Assembly: GCF_018861025.1 (NCBI RefSeq)
Contig: NZ_JAHKQH010000009.1
Span: 62,001 to 126,000 of the forward strand
Length of the DNA: 64,000 bases
Direction: 5' to 3'
Origin: Psychrosphaera sp. B3R10
GTDB taxonomy: Bacteria; Pseudomonadota; Gammaproteobacteria; Enterobacterales; Alteromonadaceae
Shown: positions 8,710 through 16,282 of the stretch, piece by piece
How positions within the stretch are numbered: the stretch's first letter is position 1
Layout of the letters: each line of letters starts with the position of its first letter
Made by a program: the position numbers and the translations under genes
The notes under the pieces: model-generated
Database searches by the model: none
Told to the model about the DNA's origin: nothing
What the model saw: the letters and a program-made list of their open reading frames with translations, nothing else

Positions 8710-10188
8710 CTAACCAACCGAGATAAGTTCAACCGTACCATCTTCTTGTACTTCGGCAATGTGGCCCTGAGGCTCTTCCATTAATAATAAGGTGATTAAA
8801 CCGACCAGTGCAGTACCGGCGATAACGAAGAAGAAAGTAGAGTAATCAACTAATGATAGTACAGTAAGATAAACCACTGCCCCTACGTTACCGTAAGCCC
8901 CTGTCATACCGGCAATCTGGCCAGTCATACGACGTTTAATCAATGGTACAGCGGCAAAGACCGCGCCCTCACCAGCCTGAACAAAAAACGAACATGCCAT
9001 GGCAGCTATAACCGCAAGCGCTACGGGCCATGTGCTGTCGACAAGTCCCATAACAAAATAACCTACTGCTAATCCCGCAGTTAAAATAAGTAATACCGGT
9101 TTTCGACCAAAACGGTCAGACAACCAGCCTCCCCCAGGACGAGACATTAAATTCATAAAGGCATAAGCAGATGCGACCATTCCCGCCATCACTGGAGTCA
9201 ATTCAAACGTTTCTGAGAAAAACAGCGGCAACATAGAGATCACGGCAAGCTCAGAACCAAAAGTAGCAAAGTAAAGTATATTTAATACCGCAACCTGCTT
9301 GAATTTATATCGATGAATTTCAGGCACTTCTTCTTTAAAAACTTGTTTATTCACTTTCCAAACTTTAGAACAATCAAATATATACAACGCAACAAGGCTT
9401 GCATATATGGCCATCTCTGCGAATTCTGAAATCATATTTACGCCATTTGGCGATAATTTCCAAGCAAGTAATGCCAGCGCAGCGTACATTGGGATCTTCA
9501 TCACTAAAAGCAGAAAGAAATCACCAGTTGACGTGATTTCCATCGCGCCAACATTTTTAGGACGATAGTAAGTTGCCCCTTTTGGCGTATCGGTAACATT
9601 GCGATAAAAAATAACTGAATATAGCAAGCTCATGAGTCCGGTAATCCCCATGGCATAACGCCAGCCATCTTCTCCACCAAACATAACTGCTACGGTAGGT
9701 AAGGTGAACGCCGCGGCCGCTGAGCCAAAGTTGCCCCAACCGCCATAAATCCCTTCAGCAGTCCCTAATTCATTATGCGGGAACCATTCTGAAACCAAAC
9801 GAATACCAACAACAAACCCGGCTCCAATCAGCCCCAATGCAAAACGAGCAATCGCCGCTTGAGTAAAGGTGTCAGCTAGCGCAAAAGCAAAACACGGAAT
9901 AGAACAAACAGCTAATAATCCGGAGTAGACGATTCGAGGGCCAAATTTGTCGGTTAACATTCCTATGATGACTCGGGCTGGGATTGTAAATGCCACATTT
10001 AATATCAGTAACGTTTTAATTTCAGACGTTGTTAATCCAAGCGACTCTTTAACCGCTTGTAACAATGGAGCAAAGTTAAACCAGACAACAAATGTAATAA
10101 AAAACGCAATCCAACTTAAATGTAAGACTTTCATTTTGCCGTCAAAATTAAATAAATTAAATTTTGGAGATTCTTGAGTTGTTGCCAT
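8710..10188 (-). CDS. nasA: NarK/NasA-type nitrate/nitrite MFS transporter
   Basis: Inner-membrane nitrate importer of the major facilitator superfamily, about 492 residues with about 12 helices. GGWGNFGSAAAAFTLP and GAYGNVGAVVYLTV are the two glycine-rich nitrate-signature segments of the NNP family. FGPRIVYSGLL and LSDRFGRKPVLL are the MFS loop motifs. A region from about residue 250 to 290 is less conserved. Three starts are possible: TTG 10203, ATG 10194 and ATG 10188. GGTGG ends 8 bases before 10188, so MATTQESPKFNLFNF is chosen. Its leader carries a terminator hairpin and a sigma-54 promoter, implying nitrogen control. The kinase gene follows after about 83 bases, likely in one transcript. 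No nitrate or nitrite reductase genes follow it here. Confidence 0.92.
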   Translation of the reverse strand: MATTQESPKFNLFNFDGKMKVLHLSWIAFFITFVVWFNFAPLLQAVKESLGLTTSEIKTLLILNVAFTIPARVIIGMLTDKFGPRIVYSGLLAVCSIPCFAFALADTFTQAAIARFALGLIGAGFVVGIRLVSEWFPHNELGTAEGIYGGWGNFGSAAAAFTLPTVAVMFGGEDGWRYAMGITGLMSLLYSVIFYRNVTDTPKGATYYRPKNVGAMEITSTGDFFLLLVMKIPMYAALALLAWKLSPNGVNMISEFAEMAIYASLVALYIFDCSKVWKVNKQVFKEEVPEIHRYKFKQVAVLNILYFATFGSELAVISMLPLFFSETFELTPVMAGMVASAYAFMNLMSRPGGGWLSDRFGRKPVLLILTAGLAVGYFVMGLVDSTWPVALAVIAAMACSFFVQAGEGAVFAAVPLIKRRMTGQIAGMTGAYGNVGAVVYLTVLSLVDYSTFFFVIAGTALVGLITLLLMEEPQGHIAEVQEDGTVELISVG

Positions 10189-10215
10189 TATCATTTCCAC
10201 CAATGATTTTTAACC

Positions 10216-10266
10216 AAAAAAAAGGCCACGGGCAAACATCAACTTTATTGACATTTTCCAGTGGCC
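10216..10266 (-). terminator. Leader terminator (attenuator) immediately upstream of nasA
   Basis: On the minus strand GGCCAC (from 10266) pairs with GTGGCC (ending 10224) around an AT-rich loop that can itself fold (TCAA/TTGA), followed by eight U residues (10223-10216). It lies between the predicted promoter and the nasA start, only 28 bases before the ATG, so it would stop transcription before the gene. Leader terminators at this position are released by NasR or NasT in known nitrate-assimilation operons. Confidence 0.75.
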
Positions 10267-10285
10267 TCTTCGCCTAATCTCTTAA

Positions 10286-10305
10286 CGCCGACAACCTAGT
10301 TGGCG
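10286..10305 (-). promoter_or_regulatory. Hexaloop hairpin in the nasA leader, candidate ANTAR-protein target
   Basis: The minus-strand RNA CGCCAAC-UAGGUU-GUCGGCG forms a 7-bp stem with one A-C mismatch and a six-base loop, 19 bases before the terminator. ANTAR antiterminators (NasR, NasT, EutV, AmiR) bind hairpins with six-base loops that prefer A at position 1 and G at position 4. Here G is at position 4 but position 1 is U. The match is partial, and a second such hairpin was not clearly seen. Confidence 0.4.
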
Positions 10306-10360
10306 ATAGAGTATTAATATGTAACTGTTCGTTTTAAAACTGTTATTGAAAAGGATTGTT

Positions 10361-10377
10361 TGCACCTTTAATGCCAA
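10361..10377 (-). promoter_or_regulatory. Sigma-54 (RpoN) promoter for nasA
   Basis: Minus strand TTGGCATTAAAGGTGCA. The -24 GG and -12 GC dinucleotides are exactly 10 bases apart, and TTGGCA and TGCA match the consensus YTGGCACGRNNNTTGCW. Transcription would start near 10350, giving a leader of about 160 bases that contains the hexaloop hairpin and terminator. Clear NtrC enhancer palindromes were not found upstream. Confidence 0.6.
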
Positions 10378-10988
10378 TGAACTTTTATTCTATAAAAACA
10401 GTTAGTTAAAATAAATTAACCCATGAGTTTAGACTATTTACTTCATTGTTTGCACAGTTTTGATCCACAGACGCACAATCAACGAGCATCTAAGAATGTG
10501 TTGTTTGCCTCGCTCTCAACTGTTCAATTAGGACGTCTCAACTTGACAGACAAGTCAATAGTGTTCGGTATAACAAACCTTTAAACACATAACGAAATGT
10601 AATCCGATTTAATCAAATTTAATTGTTAATACCGAGCTCTGATCCATGTGTATTGGCAGTCCACATGCGTAAAAAAGCGCTGTTTTTTTTCGATTAGTGG
10701 CGAACGCTAAAAAACTCTAGTTTTATCGATTGACCTAGACGGTAATTGTCGACGACAGAGGGGCATCAAATGCAACGAAAAAGCGCAACCGCTGTTATAT
10801 AAGTCTATGTTTTAAAAATAATTGGTACGTAATTAATGGGATACATTTTAAATTGATATTAGTTGCCTTAATGTTAGGAGTTGTCACAATTATTCGTTAA
10901 AATGCCGCACCAGCTTTCGACTGGATGGCGATGGCTGATTCGACACTTTTCAGCATTAACAATTTAAAATTGAAAAATAGGATTTCTA
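10378..10988. other. 611-base intergenic region between the nasA promoter and an outer-membrane protein gene
   Basis: No gene was recognised. It contains a short inverted repeat ACTTG-ACAGA-CAAGT (10541-10555), next to a TTGACA whose nearest -10-like TATAAC is 20 bases away. It must hold the enhancer sites for the sigma-54 promoter and the promoter for the gene starting at 10989, but neither could be fixed. Confidence 0.4.
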
Positions 10989-11549
10989 ATGAAAAAACTG
11001 ACTTTACTTCTCGCAACAGTTTTGGCTTCTAACGCATACGCTAACCAAGGTTCACTAGATGCAACAGTTGCATTCCAGGGTGATTATTCAGGTATCGCAT
11101 TAAACTATGAAACCGCAGCACCAAATTACATTGAAAACACCAAAAATGGTTATTACGAAGGAACGTTAGTTTACCTATCTGGTGACGTTGGTGATACTTC
11201 ATTTAGCCATACATTAATCGGTCTTTCTTATGGTATTGGCGACAAGCTAAATAACCAATTTAATTGGTTTGCGCAATTAGGTTTGGGTTACGTAAACAAT
11301 AATGTAGATTTCTCTATCATGGGCAATTCCAGTTCTGTTTCAGACTCTGGTATAGAGCTTCTAGGTAAATTAGGGATCAGTTCTTCACTGAACGACAAAA
11401 TCGACTACAAAGCTTACGTAGCACTTGAAGACGATACCGTATTAGGTATCAATGCAATTTATAAACATTCTGAGAAACTTAAATTTATTGCAAAAATCGA
11501 GACGTTCTCAGATAGCCGTCTTGCCTTCGGTGTAAATTACCAATTCTAA
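10989..11549 (+). CDS. Small outer-membrane beta-barrel protein
   Basis: Predicted eight-stranded-type barrel, 186 residues. The signal peptide is MKKLTLLLATVLASNAYA (cleaved near residue 19, before NQG). The mature part alternates aromatic and polar residues (NWFAQLGLGYVNNNVDF, YKAYVALED, LKFIAKIETF), and the chain ends LAFGVNYQF with the C-terminal aromatic recognised by the BAM machinery. No family name or ligand can be given. The gene is isolated between the nasA control region and a strong terminator. AGGA precedes the ATG. Confidence 0.75.
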   Translation: MKKLTLLLATVLASNAYANQGSLDATVAFQGDYSGIALNYETAAPNYIENTKNGYYEGTLVYLSGDVGDTSFSHTLIGLSYGIGDKLNNQFNWFAQLGLGYVNNNVDFSIMGNSSSVSDSGIELLGKLGISSSLNDKIDYKAYVALEDDTVLGINAIYKHSEKLKFIAKIETFSDSRLAFGVNYQF

Positions 11550-11644
11550 TTCTTAATTTACATCTGTTGTGGCAAAAACATAAGATTCAAAATTGTTCCA
11601 TGCTAGATTTAAACAAACAATGGAATTAAACAAAGAACAGAATC

Positions 11645-11677
11645 AAAAAGGGCAATAATTATATTATTGCCCTTTTT
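11645..11677. terminator. Bidirectional terminator between the barrel protein and GH43 genes
   Basis: AAAAAGGGCAATAAT (11645-11659) and ATTATTGCCCTTTTT (11663-11677) form a perfect 15-bp stem with a three-base loop. The A and T tracts allow termination of both convergent transcripts. Confidence 0.93.
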
Positions 11678-11698
11678 ATTTACAGTTTGTACCGCGCT

Positions 11699-13375
11699 TT
11701 AAATTGATGCGCACCGATCCACTTGTAACCCTGTAACTTTATCGCCTCCCGGTTGTGGTTCGACTTCTTGATAATCAAAATAACCAAAGTCAGCAAAATT
11801 GTTCTGCCCTGATAAGTCTTGGCACGCAAGTCCATAAAACGCACCGGTAAAACAGGGGTGAAAATATTGCTCAGCATGCTCTACATAATCATCGGACAAA
11901 ATAGTACCGTCCAATACCGGACCGACTTTCCTCCATTTAACCTTCCCTTCATCATCAATACCATAATAAAACTGCAGGTGTGCGCCAAAATATTCAGCTT
12001 TAAGATGTACTTTTTCAAGATCTGAAACGTCAATAGGTTTGGTCAGTGGCTCGCTAATTTCATTATTATCTGCGCTGATTATCGCTAAGTATTTTTTGCC
12101 ACTGTACTGGCCAAAGTCATCGCCATAAATATGTAAATAATAGTGATGAGTGCTGTTGTAGTAACACGTAAGCCCAGCCATTTGTTGAAAATTTTCAGGG
12201 TTAAATTCAATACAAGTTGCAGCTGACGTACTATGTGCTTGGACTCGCCGGGCAATCATGCTTTGTTCAAAACAAGAGGCTAAAGAGTCTCGCCCGTATA
12301 ATCGCAGAAACCCTGGTCGGTCGGTTTGATTAACCCAATCCGGAGTCATGGGCACACGTAGTGACTGAAAGTGAATGTCTATCTCATTTGAATCAAAATT
12401 TACTCTCATATTTGAGGGCGTAAATGCATGCTCAGATAGCTCTGGCGCTTCAACAAACGCCCTTGCCTCATGCCCTCCGCAGGCCAAATAAAGCCAGCCA
12501 TCGTCGCGCCATTCAACCTTTTCAATGGCACTTTCACGACCGGTAATACAACGCCCTAACGTTGTTAAAGGGCGGCCAGTAAGAAACACTACATACCAGT
12601 CACCATTTTGGGTTTCGACCAAATCACCATGCCCGGTCTTTTGCAAATAGTTGTCTGGACTGTACTTAGCTGTAATAAGTGGATTTTCGGGATGAACCTC
12701 ATATGGGCCAGTAATCGTTTTTGACCGGCACAAGGTAATGCAATGGTCATAACTCGTGCCACCTTCAGCGGTCATCAAATAATAGTAACCATTGCGTTTA
12801 TATAAGTGTGGCGCTTCTGTGCGACCGTGTTCGGTACCGTCAAAAATGTAGTGAATTTTACCCACAAGTTGATTTTTCTTGGTATCAAATTCTTGCAAGA
12901 TTATGCCGCCAAAAAACTTGCCGTTGCGGTGATCCACCAGCATATTAACGAAATACGAACGGCCATCGTCATCATGAAACAACGAAGCGTCGAACCCACT
13001 AGAACTGAGAAAACAAGGTTCAGACCACGGCCCATTAATATCTGTGGCGGTTACTAAATAGTTAGGTGTGTCTTTCCAATTACCATTGAAGTTTTTAACA
13101 TTGCTATAAACCAGATAAAACACGCCATTATGGTGAGTCAAACAAGGCGCCCAAACGCCACAAGAGTCTGGTACACCGCGCATATCAAGTTGTGAGACTC
13201 GGTCAAGTGGCCGGTTAATAAGTTGCCAATTAACTAAGTCTCTAGAATGATGAATTTGGCAACCGGGGAACCATTCAAATGTAGACGTGACAATGTAATA
13301 GTCATCATCTACGCGGACAATGCTTGGGTCTGGATTAAACCCTTTTAAGATTGGGTTTGAGATTAGTTTCGTCAT
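11699..13375 (-). CDS. Glycoside hydrolase family 43 beta-xylosidase / arabinofuranosidase
   Basis: Predicted to release xylose (possibly arabinose) from the non-reducing ends of xylo-oligosaccharides. 558 residues with no signal peptide, so probably cytoplasmic. The N-terminal five-bladed propeller opens NPILKGFNPDPSIVRV. Catalytic residues are by homology Asp16 (general base, in FNPDPS), Asp129 (pKa modulator, in SGFDASLF) and Glu187 (general acid, in GRTEAPHLYK), matching the Asp-Asp-Glu triad of Selenomonas SXA. The C-terminal half is a beta-sandwich that closes the active site. STFEWFPGCQIHHSRDLVNW and CGVWAPCL fit subfamily 11. It lies 8 bases after the GH26-like gene, probably in one operon. 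Exact substrate and linkage are inferred. Confidence 0.9.
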   Translation of the reverse strand: MTKLISNPILKGFNPDPSIVRVDDDYYIVTSTFEWFPGCQIHHSRDLVNWQLINRPLDRVSQLDMRGVPDSCGVWAPCLTHHNGVFYLVYSNVKNFNGNWKDTPNYLVTATDINGPWSEPCFLSSSGFDASLFHDDDGRSYFVNMLVDHRNGKFFGGIILQEFDTKKNQLVGKIHYIFDGTEHGRTEAPHLYKRNGYYYLMTAEGGTSYDHCITLCRSKTITGPYEVHPENPLITAKYSPDNYLQKTGHGDLVETQNGDWYVVFLTGRPLTTLGRCITGRESAIEKVEWRDDGWLYLACGGHEARAFVEAPELSEHAFTPSNMRVNFDSNEIDIHFQSLRVPMTPDWVNQTDRPGFLRLYGRDSLASCFEQSMIARRVQAHSTSAATCIEFNPENFQQMAGLTCYYNSTHHYYLHIYGDDFGQYSGKKYLAIISADNNEISEPLTKPIDVSDLEKVHLKAEYFGAHLQFYYGIDDEGKVKWRKVGPVLDGTILSDDYVEHAEQYFHPCFTGAFYGLACQDLSGQNNFADFGYFDYQEVEPQPGGDKVTGLQVDRCASI

Positions 13376-13383
13376 ACTTGTCC

Positions 13384-14598
13384 CTACTTACCTTCAAACT
13401 GGCTCGTTTGGACCCAGCGTGTTTCGTCATTAATTTGCTCTAACCATCGCTGTTTTATTAATGCATTAGCCTGTACTCGGGTATCACCCCATTGGCCATT
13501 ACTGCACCCGGGTTGTCCGGCAGCAATGCCAGGTTTACAGACCCACATGCCCTGCGTTTCCCAATGCGCATTAATATACGCAGCCGCTTTAATCACGTCG
13601 CGATTCTCGTCAATAAAGTCAAAGTAAGGCTTAAACCAACCTTGCCAAATCTCTTCAGCCGTAACGTCTTCGGGTAAGTTTTCGTGGATCACACTTTTAG
13701 TTAAGCCGCCAATTCGATAACCTTGAGGCGCTGACTCAGCAATCATCACGGGCTTGTTATGTGTCCGCGCAAAATCAACTAGCTTTTGCTGAGCAATTAC
13801 TGGCGTAGTCCTAGGTTGGTAATTCCACTGTTTTAAATCTCGGTAGAAAACCGATAACCCAACCCAATCAACAACGTCATCGCCTGGGTACCAAGCGTCA
13901 AAATGATTTTCCCGAGTAATGTCATAAATATCAATGCCAAAGCTGTCAGACCACGCCGCTGTTTGCCAAAAGGTCGTTATATTCAATGCGTTTTGTTGCG
14001 CAATAACAGACGCTATTCTACGAAATGTTTTTTTGTAGTTATCTGGGGTATAGCAATTCCATGGACCGTCAAATTCGTAACCTATTCGTAAGTAAACTTT
14101 GCGCGGTGCCAACGACTTAAAGTGTTTAATCATGTGGCTTATTGTTTTGTCGTACTTACCCTCTACAATATTTTGCTCATGGGAATTTTGCGATTCGGCT
14201 TTATTACAATGATCAAAGGATAACCCCAATGCAAGTGATGCATGCGGGTCAACTAATGCGAGTGATTCATTAAAGTTGGTATCGCCCGCTAACCAGTTAT
14301 CGGTTTTATGGACCCCCATCAATGTTTTTTCAGGATCAGCGGCTTTTAGTTGGGTGTACAACGTTAACCCCTCTATATTGTCTTCAGGAACATCTTTTAT
14401 GTAATCCGCTATCGACTCACTGTCCTGACCAATAAACATTAAGGCTTTATCCGCGCTTGGCACAAATTGGTAGTCTTGTGGTGACTCTGAAGCACTGGAT
14501 TGATGATTTGAATGACGCTCTGGACTACAAGCCAATAACATCGAAACCGCATAAACCACAGCAATCACGCTGCTTATTCGAAAAAGAACACCATTCAT
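13384..14598 (-). CDS. GH26-like glycoside hydrolase lipoprotein
   Basis: Probably an endo-acting hydrolase held at the cell envelope, 404 residues. The lipobox LLAC places the lipidated cysteine at residue 24. The likely acid/base is Glu175 in YLRIGYEFDGPWN and the nucleophile is Glu288 in VMIAESAPQG, in a TIM-barrel pattern (TTFWQTAAWS, WYPGDDVVDWVGLSVF). Family 26 includes mannanases and marine beta-1,3-xylanases. The neighbouring xylosidase favours a xylan, but the substrate cannot be read from sequence. The residue before the acid/base Glu is Tyr rather than the His of GH26 mannanases, which argues against simple mannanase activity. GAGGTGG precedes the ATG. GH43 follows after 8 bases. 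Confidence 0.75.
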   Translation of the reverse strand: MNGVLFRISSVIAVVYAVSMLLACSPERHSNHQSSASESPQDYQFVPSADKALMFIGQDSESIADYIKDVPEDNIEGLTLYTQLKAADPEKTLMGVHKTDNWLAGDTNFNESLALVDPHASLALGLSFDHCNKAESQNSHEQNIVEGKYDKTISHMIKHFKSLAPRKVYLRIGYEFDGPWNCYTPDNYKKTFRRIASVIAQQNALNITTFWQTAAWSDSFGIDIYDITRENHFDAWYPGDDVVDWVGLSVFYRDLKQWNYQPRTTPVIAQQKLVDFARTHNKPVMIAESAPQGYRIGGLTKSVIHENLPEDVTAEEIWQGWFKPYFDFIDENRDVIKAAAYINAHWETQGMWVCKPGIAAGQPGCSNGQWGDTRVQANALIKQRWLEQINDETRWVQTSQFEGK

Positions 14599-14668
14599 AA
14601 AACCACCTCACAATAATATTAGCTGCCACACTATGTTCTTAAAAACATCGATGCAATTGCGCTATCAA

Positions 14669-14686
14669 TTAACGTAAATACGTTAA
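14669..14686. promoter_or_regulatory. Perfect palindrome upstream of the GH26-GH43 pair
   Basis: TTAACGTA-AA-TACGTTAA is a perfect 8+8 inverted repeat, 71 bases before the GH26 start. Its size and position suit an operator for a dimeric repressor controlling the glycan genes. No regulator can be assigned to it. Confidence 0.4.
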
Positions 14687-14784
14687 CTAACTTAATAAAG
14701 CGCGACAGAGAAATGTACATAAAATTCGAGGTATATAGGGCCACACTAAAGGCAAGAAGCAAACGTGTTATCGACAGGTCATCA

Positions 14785-14815
14785 AGTTAGCCCAACCACT
14801 ACAGTTGAGCTAACT
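14785..14815 (-). terminator. 3' hairpin after the metallophosphoesterase gene
   Basis: AGTTAGC (14785-14791) with CAAC (14793-14796) pairs with GTTG (14804-14807) and GCTAACT (14809-14815), with one mismatch. It lies about 32 bases after the phosphoesterase stop. There is no U tract, so it is a weak or Rho-assisted terminator, or a 3' stabilising stem. Confidence 0.4.
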
Positions 14816-14846
14816 CAAAAGTTTTAGCTTGATGATAGGCTCTTAT

Positions 14847-16205
14847 CTAAAGCGACTTGGAGCGATGTTGGAACTTGAATTTTTGCTCTTCAATTAAATC
14901 CCCCGAACCATCACGCGGGGTTGTGAAAAAGTTAACATTTAACGTGTCGTTATTATTGTCTAACTGAATCGATGCAAATCCCCATATAAAACCTTTACCC
15001 CAAATGATGTCCATTTCTGGGTAAGCACGCTCTTGGAACGCAGCTAACGTTGAATGCTGCCCCCGCATTTTTGACGCAGCGCCACTTATAATCAAAGGTA
15101 GTTTTGGTCGTTTGGCATTTTGATACTTAGAACAGTCATCTGTTAATAACTCTAAATCATGCTCATGTCCTGCGATATAAGCGTCTGCGTATTCACATAA
15201 ACTTGGTAACAGTAACTTTCGTAATACATGCCCTTCATCGTATTTTGACCCACCGTAAGACCACAAAATATGATGTCCGTAAACTATCTTCCATTTTGCT
15301 GTCGACTCTTTGAGTCCCTTCTCTAGCCAAGATAACTGTTCAACATCTTCATTATTTTTTGGCCCCTCGTGCACTTCTATGCCTTCTAGCTTGGCAACAC
15401 CGAGTTCGAGGGCTTGGGCTAATGGCATTTCGCTGCCGTCGTCATTTAATGGCACTTCATAATACGTCTGACCGGCCAGTAACATATTTGTATCAAGTAC
15501 AAAAAATTCGACTTCATTACCTGGCGTGCCTTGTGTATAACGATAATACCCTTTGTCACCCATGTGGAATTTATCTTGTTTTGCCATCCATTTTGTTTGT
15601 AACGCGACACCTTTACGCGACGACTTCCAGTCATGATTACCCAGTGATGAATACACTTTTAGATCAGGCACTTGTTCAAACAACGGCACTAATGGTTTTA
15701 GGATGAGATCATTCATTCGCTGTTGATCGTCTTTACCATCATTTGCGTCGGCACCATCTGGATAGATATTGTCGCCCAATTGAATGCCAAAATCACAACG
15801 ATTGGTTTTACAATAATTAGCCATCGCTTTGCCCACAGGCAAGGCGCCACCCCGCTCAGTAGCAATATCAGTCCCTGGATAAATATAAATTGGGGCGTGA
15901 TCAAAATCTGCTAAAGGGCGTTTTTCCTCCAACCAATCTTCGATTTCCGAGACGATAAATTGTTGTCGGTTTTTCGGGTTAGATATGTGTTTTTGTTTTG
16001 GATAATCAACATGATACCCGCCGTCACCAAACGCCAAAAAATGAATGTCTTGATCATTACTTTTTACCGCTTGGGTTGAAGAGGGAGCCGTCGTACTGTC
16101 AGTTGCACATCCATTTAGAAATAATCCAAATAGGGTTATCGATAAAATATGTTTCGCGGCTGCTATTGCGTTCTTTTTTGTATTCAATCGTGGTTTTGTA
16201 GTCAT
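14847..16205 (-). CDS. Calcineurin-like metallophosphoesterase lipoprotein
   Basis: Predicted periplasmic or surface phosphatase with a binuclear metal site, 452 residues. The lipobox LNGC places the lipid cysteine at about residue 33. The five metallophosphoesterase motifs appear in order: FGDGG, GDNIYPDG, GNHDW, YGHHILWS and GHEHDLEL. Their Asp, Asn and His residues are intact. The motif pattern resembles purple acid/tartrate-resistant phosphatases. It sits between the TonB receptor gene and the GH26 gene on the same strand, so it may dephosphorylate a glycan or scavenge phosphate; neither can be decided. A duplicated AAAAAGAGC-type tract covers its ribosome-binding site. Fold assignment is firm, substrate unknown. 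Confidence 0.87.
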   Translation of the reverse strand: MTTKPRLNTKKNAIAAAKHILSITLFGLFLNGCATDSTTAPSSTQAVKSNDQDIHFLAFGDGGYHVDYPKQKHISNPKNRQQFIVSEIEDWLEEKRPLADFDHAPIYIYPGTDIATERGGALPVGKAMANYCKTNRCDFGIQLGDNIYPDGADANDGKDDQQRMNDLILKPLVPLFEQVPDLKVYSSLGNHDWKSSRKGVALQTKWMAKQDKFHMGDKGYYRYTQGTPGNEVEFFVLDTNMLLAGQTYYEVPLNDDGSEMPLAQALELGVAKLEGIEVHEGPKNNEDVEQLSWLEKGLKESTAKWKIVYGHHILWSYGGSKYDEGHVLRKLLLPSLCEYADAYIAGHEHDLELLTDDCSKYQNAKRPKLPLIISGAASKMRGQHSTLAAFQERAYPEMDIIWGKGFIWGFASIQLDNNNDTLNVNFFTTPRDGSGDLIEEQKFKFQHRSKSL

Positions 16206-16210
16206 ATTTC

Positions 16211-16230
16211 TTTTTGCTCTTTTTTGCTCT
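16211..16230 (-). repeat. 10-bp tandem duplication at the phosphoesterase ribosome-binding site
   Basis: TTTTTGCTCT occurs twice head to tail (16211-16220, 16221-16230). On the coding strand this gives two purine-rich AGAGCAAAAA blocks just before the ATG at 16205. Copy number change would shift the Shine-Dalgarno spacing. Confidence 0.7.
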
Positions 16231-16239
16231 TTTTAATCA

Positions 16240-16265
16240 ATAGTGCAACATCCCTGTTGCACTAT
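16240..16265. other. Perfect 11-bp hairpin between the TonB receptor and phosphoesterase genes
   Basis: ATAGTGCAACA (16240-16250) and TGTTGCACTAT (16255-16265) form a perfect stem with a four-base loop, 17 bases after the receptor stop codon. No U tract follows on the minus strand, so it is more likely an mRNA-stabilising or partial-termination element that lets the receptor be expressed above the downstream genes. Confidence 0.5.
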
Positions 16266-16282
16266 GAGTCACTCAAAATCTA

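Noticed and set aside
10670-10702. A-run / GCGC / T-run stretch that looks like a small terminator
   Set aside because: The central stem is only about four bases and imperfect, so it does not make a stable hairpin.
15359-15706. 115-codon open frame antisense to the metallophosphoesterase
   Set aside because: It overlaps conserved catalytic motifs of the real gene and lacks protein-like features and a ribosome-binding site.
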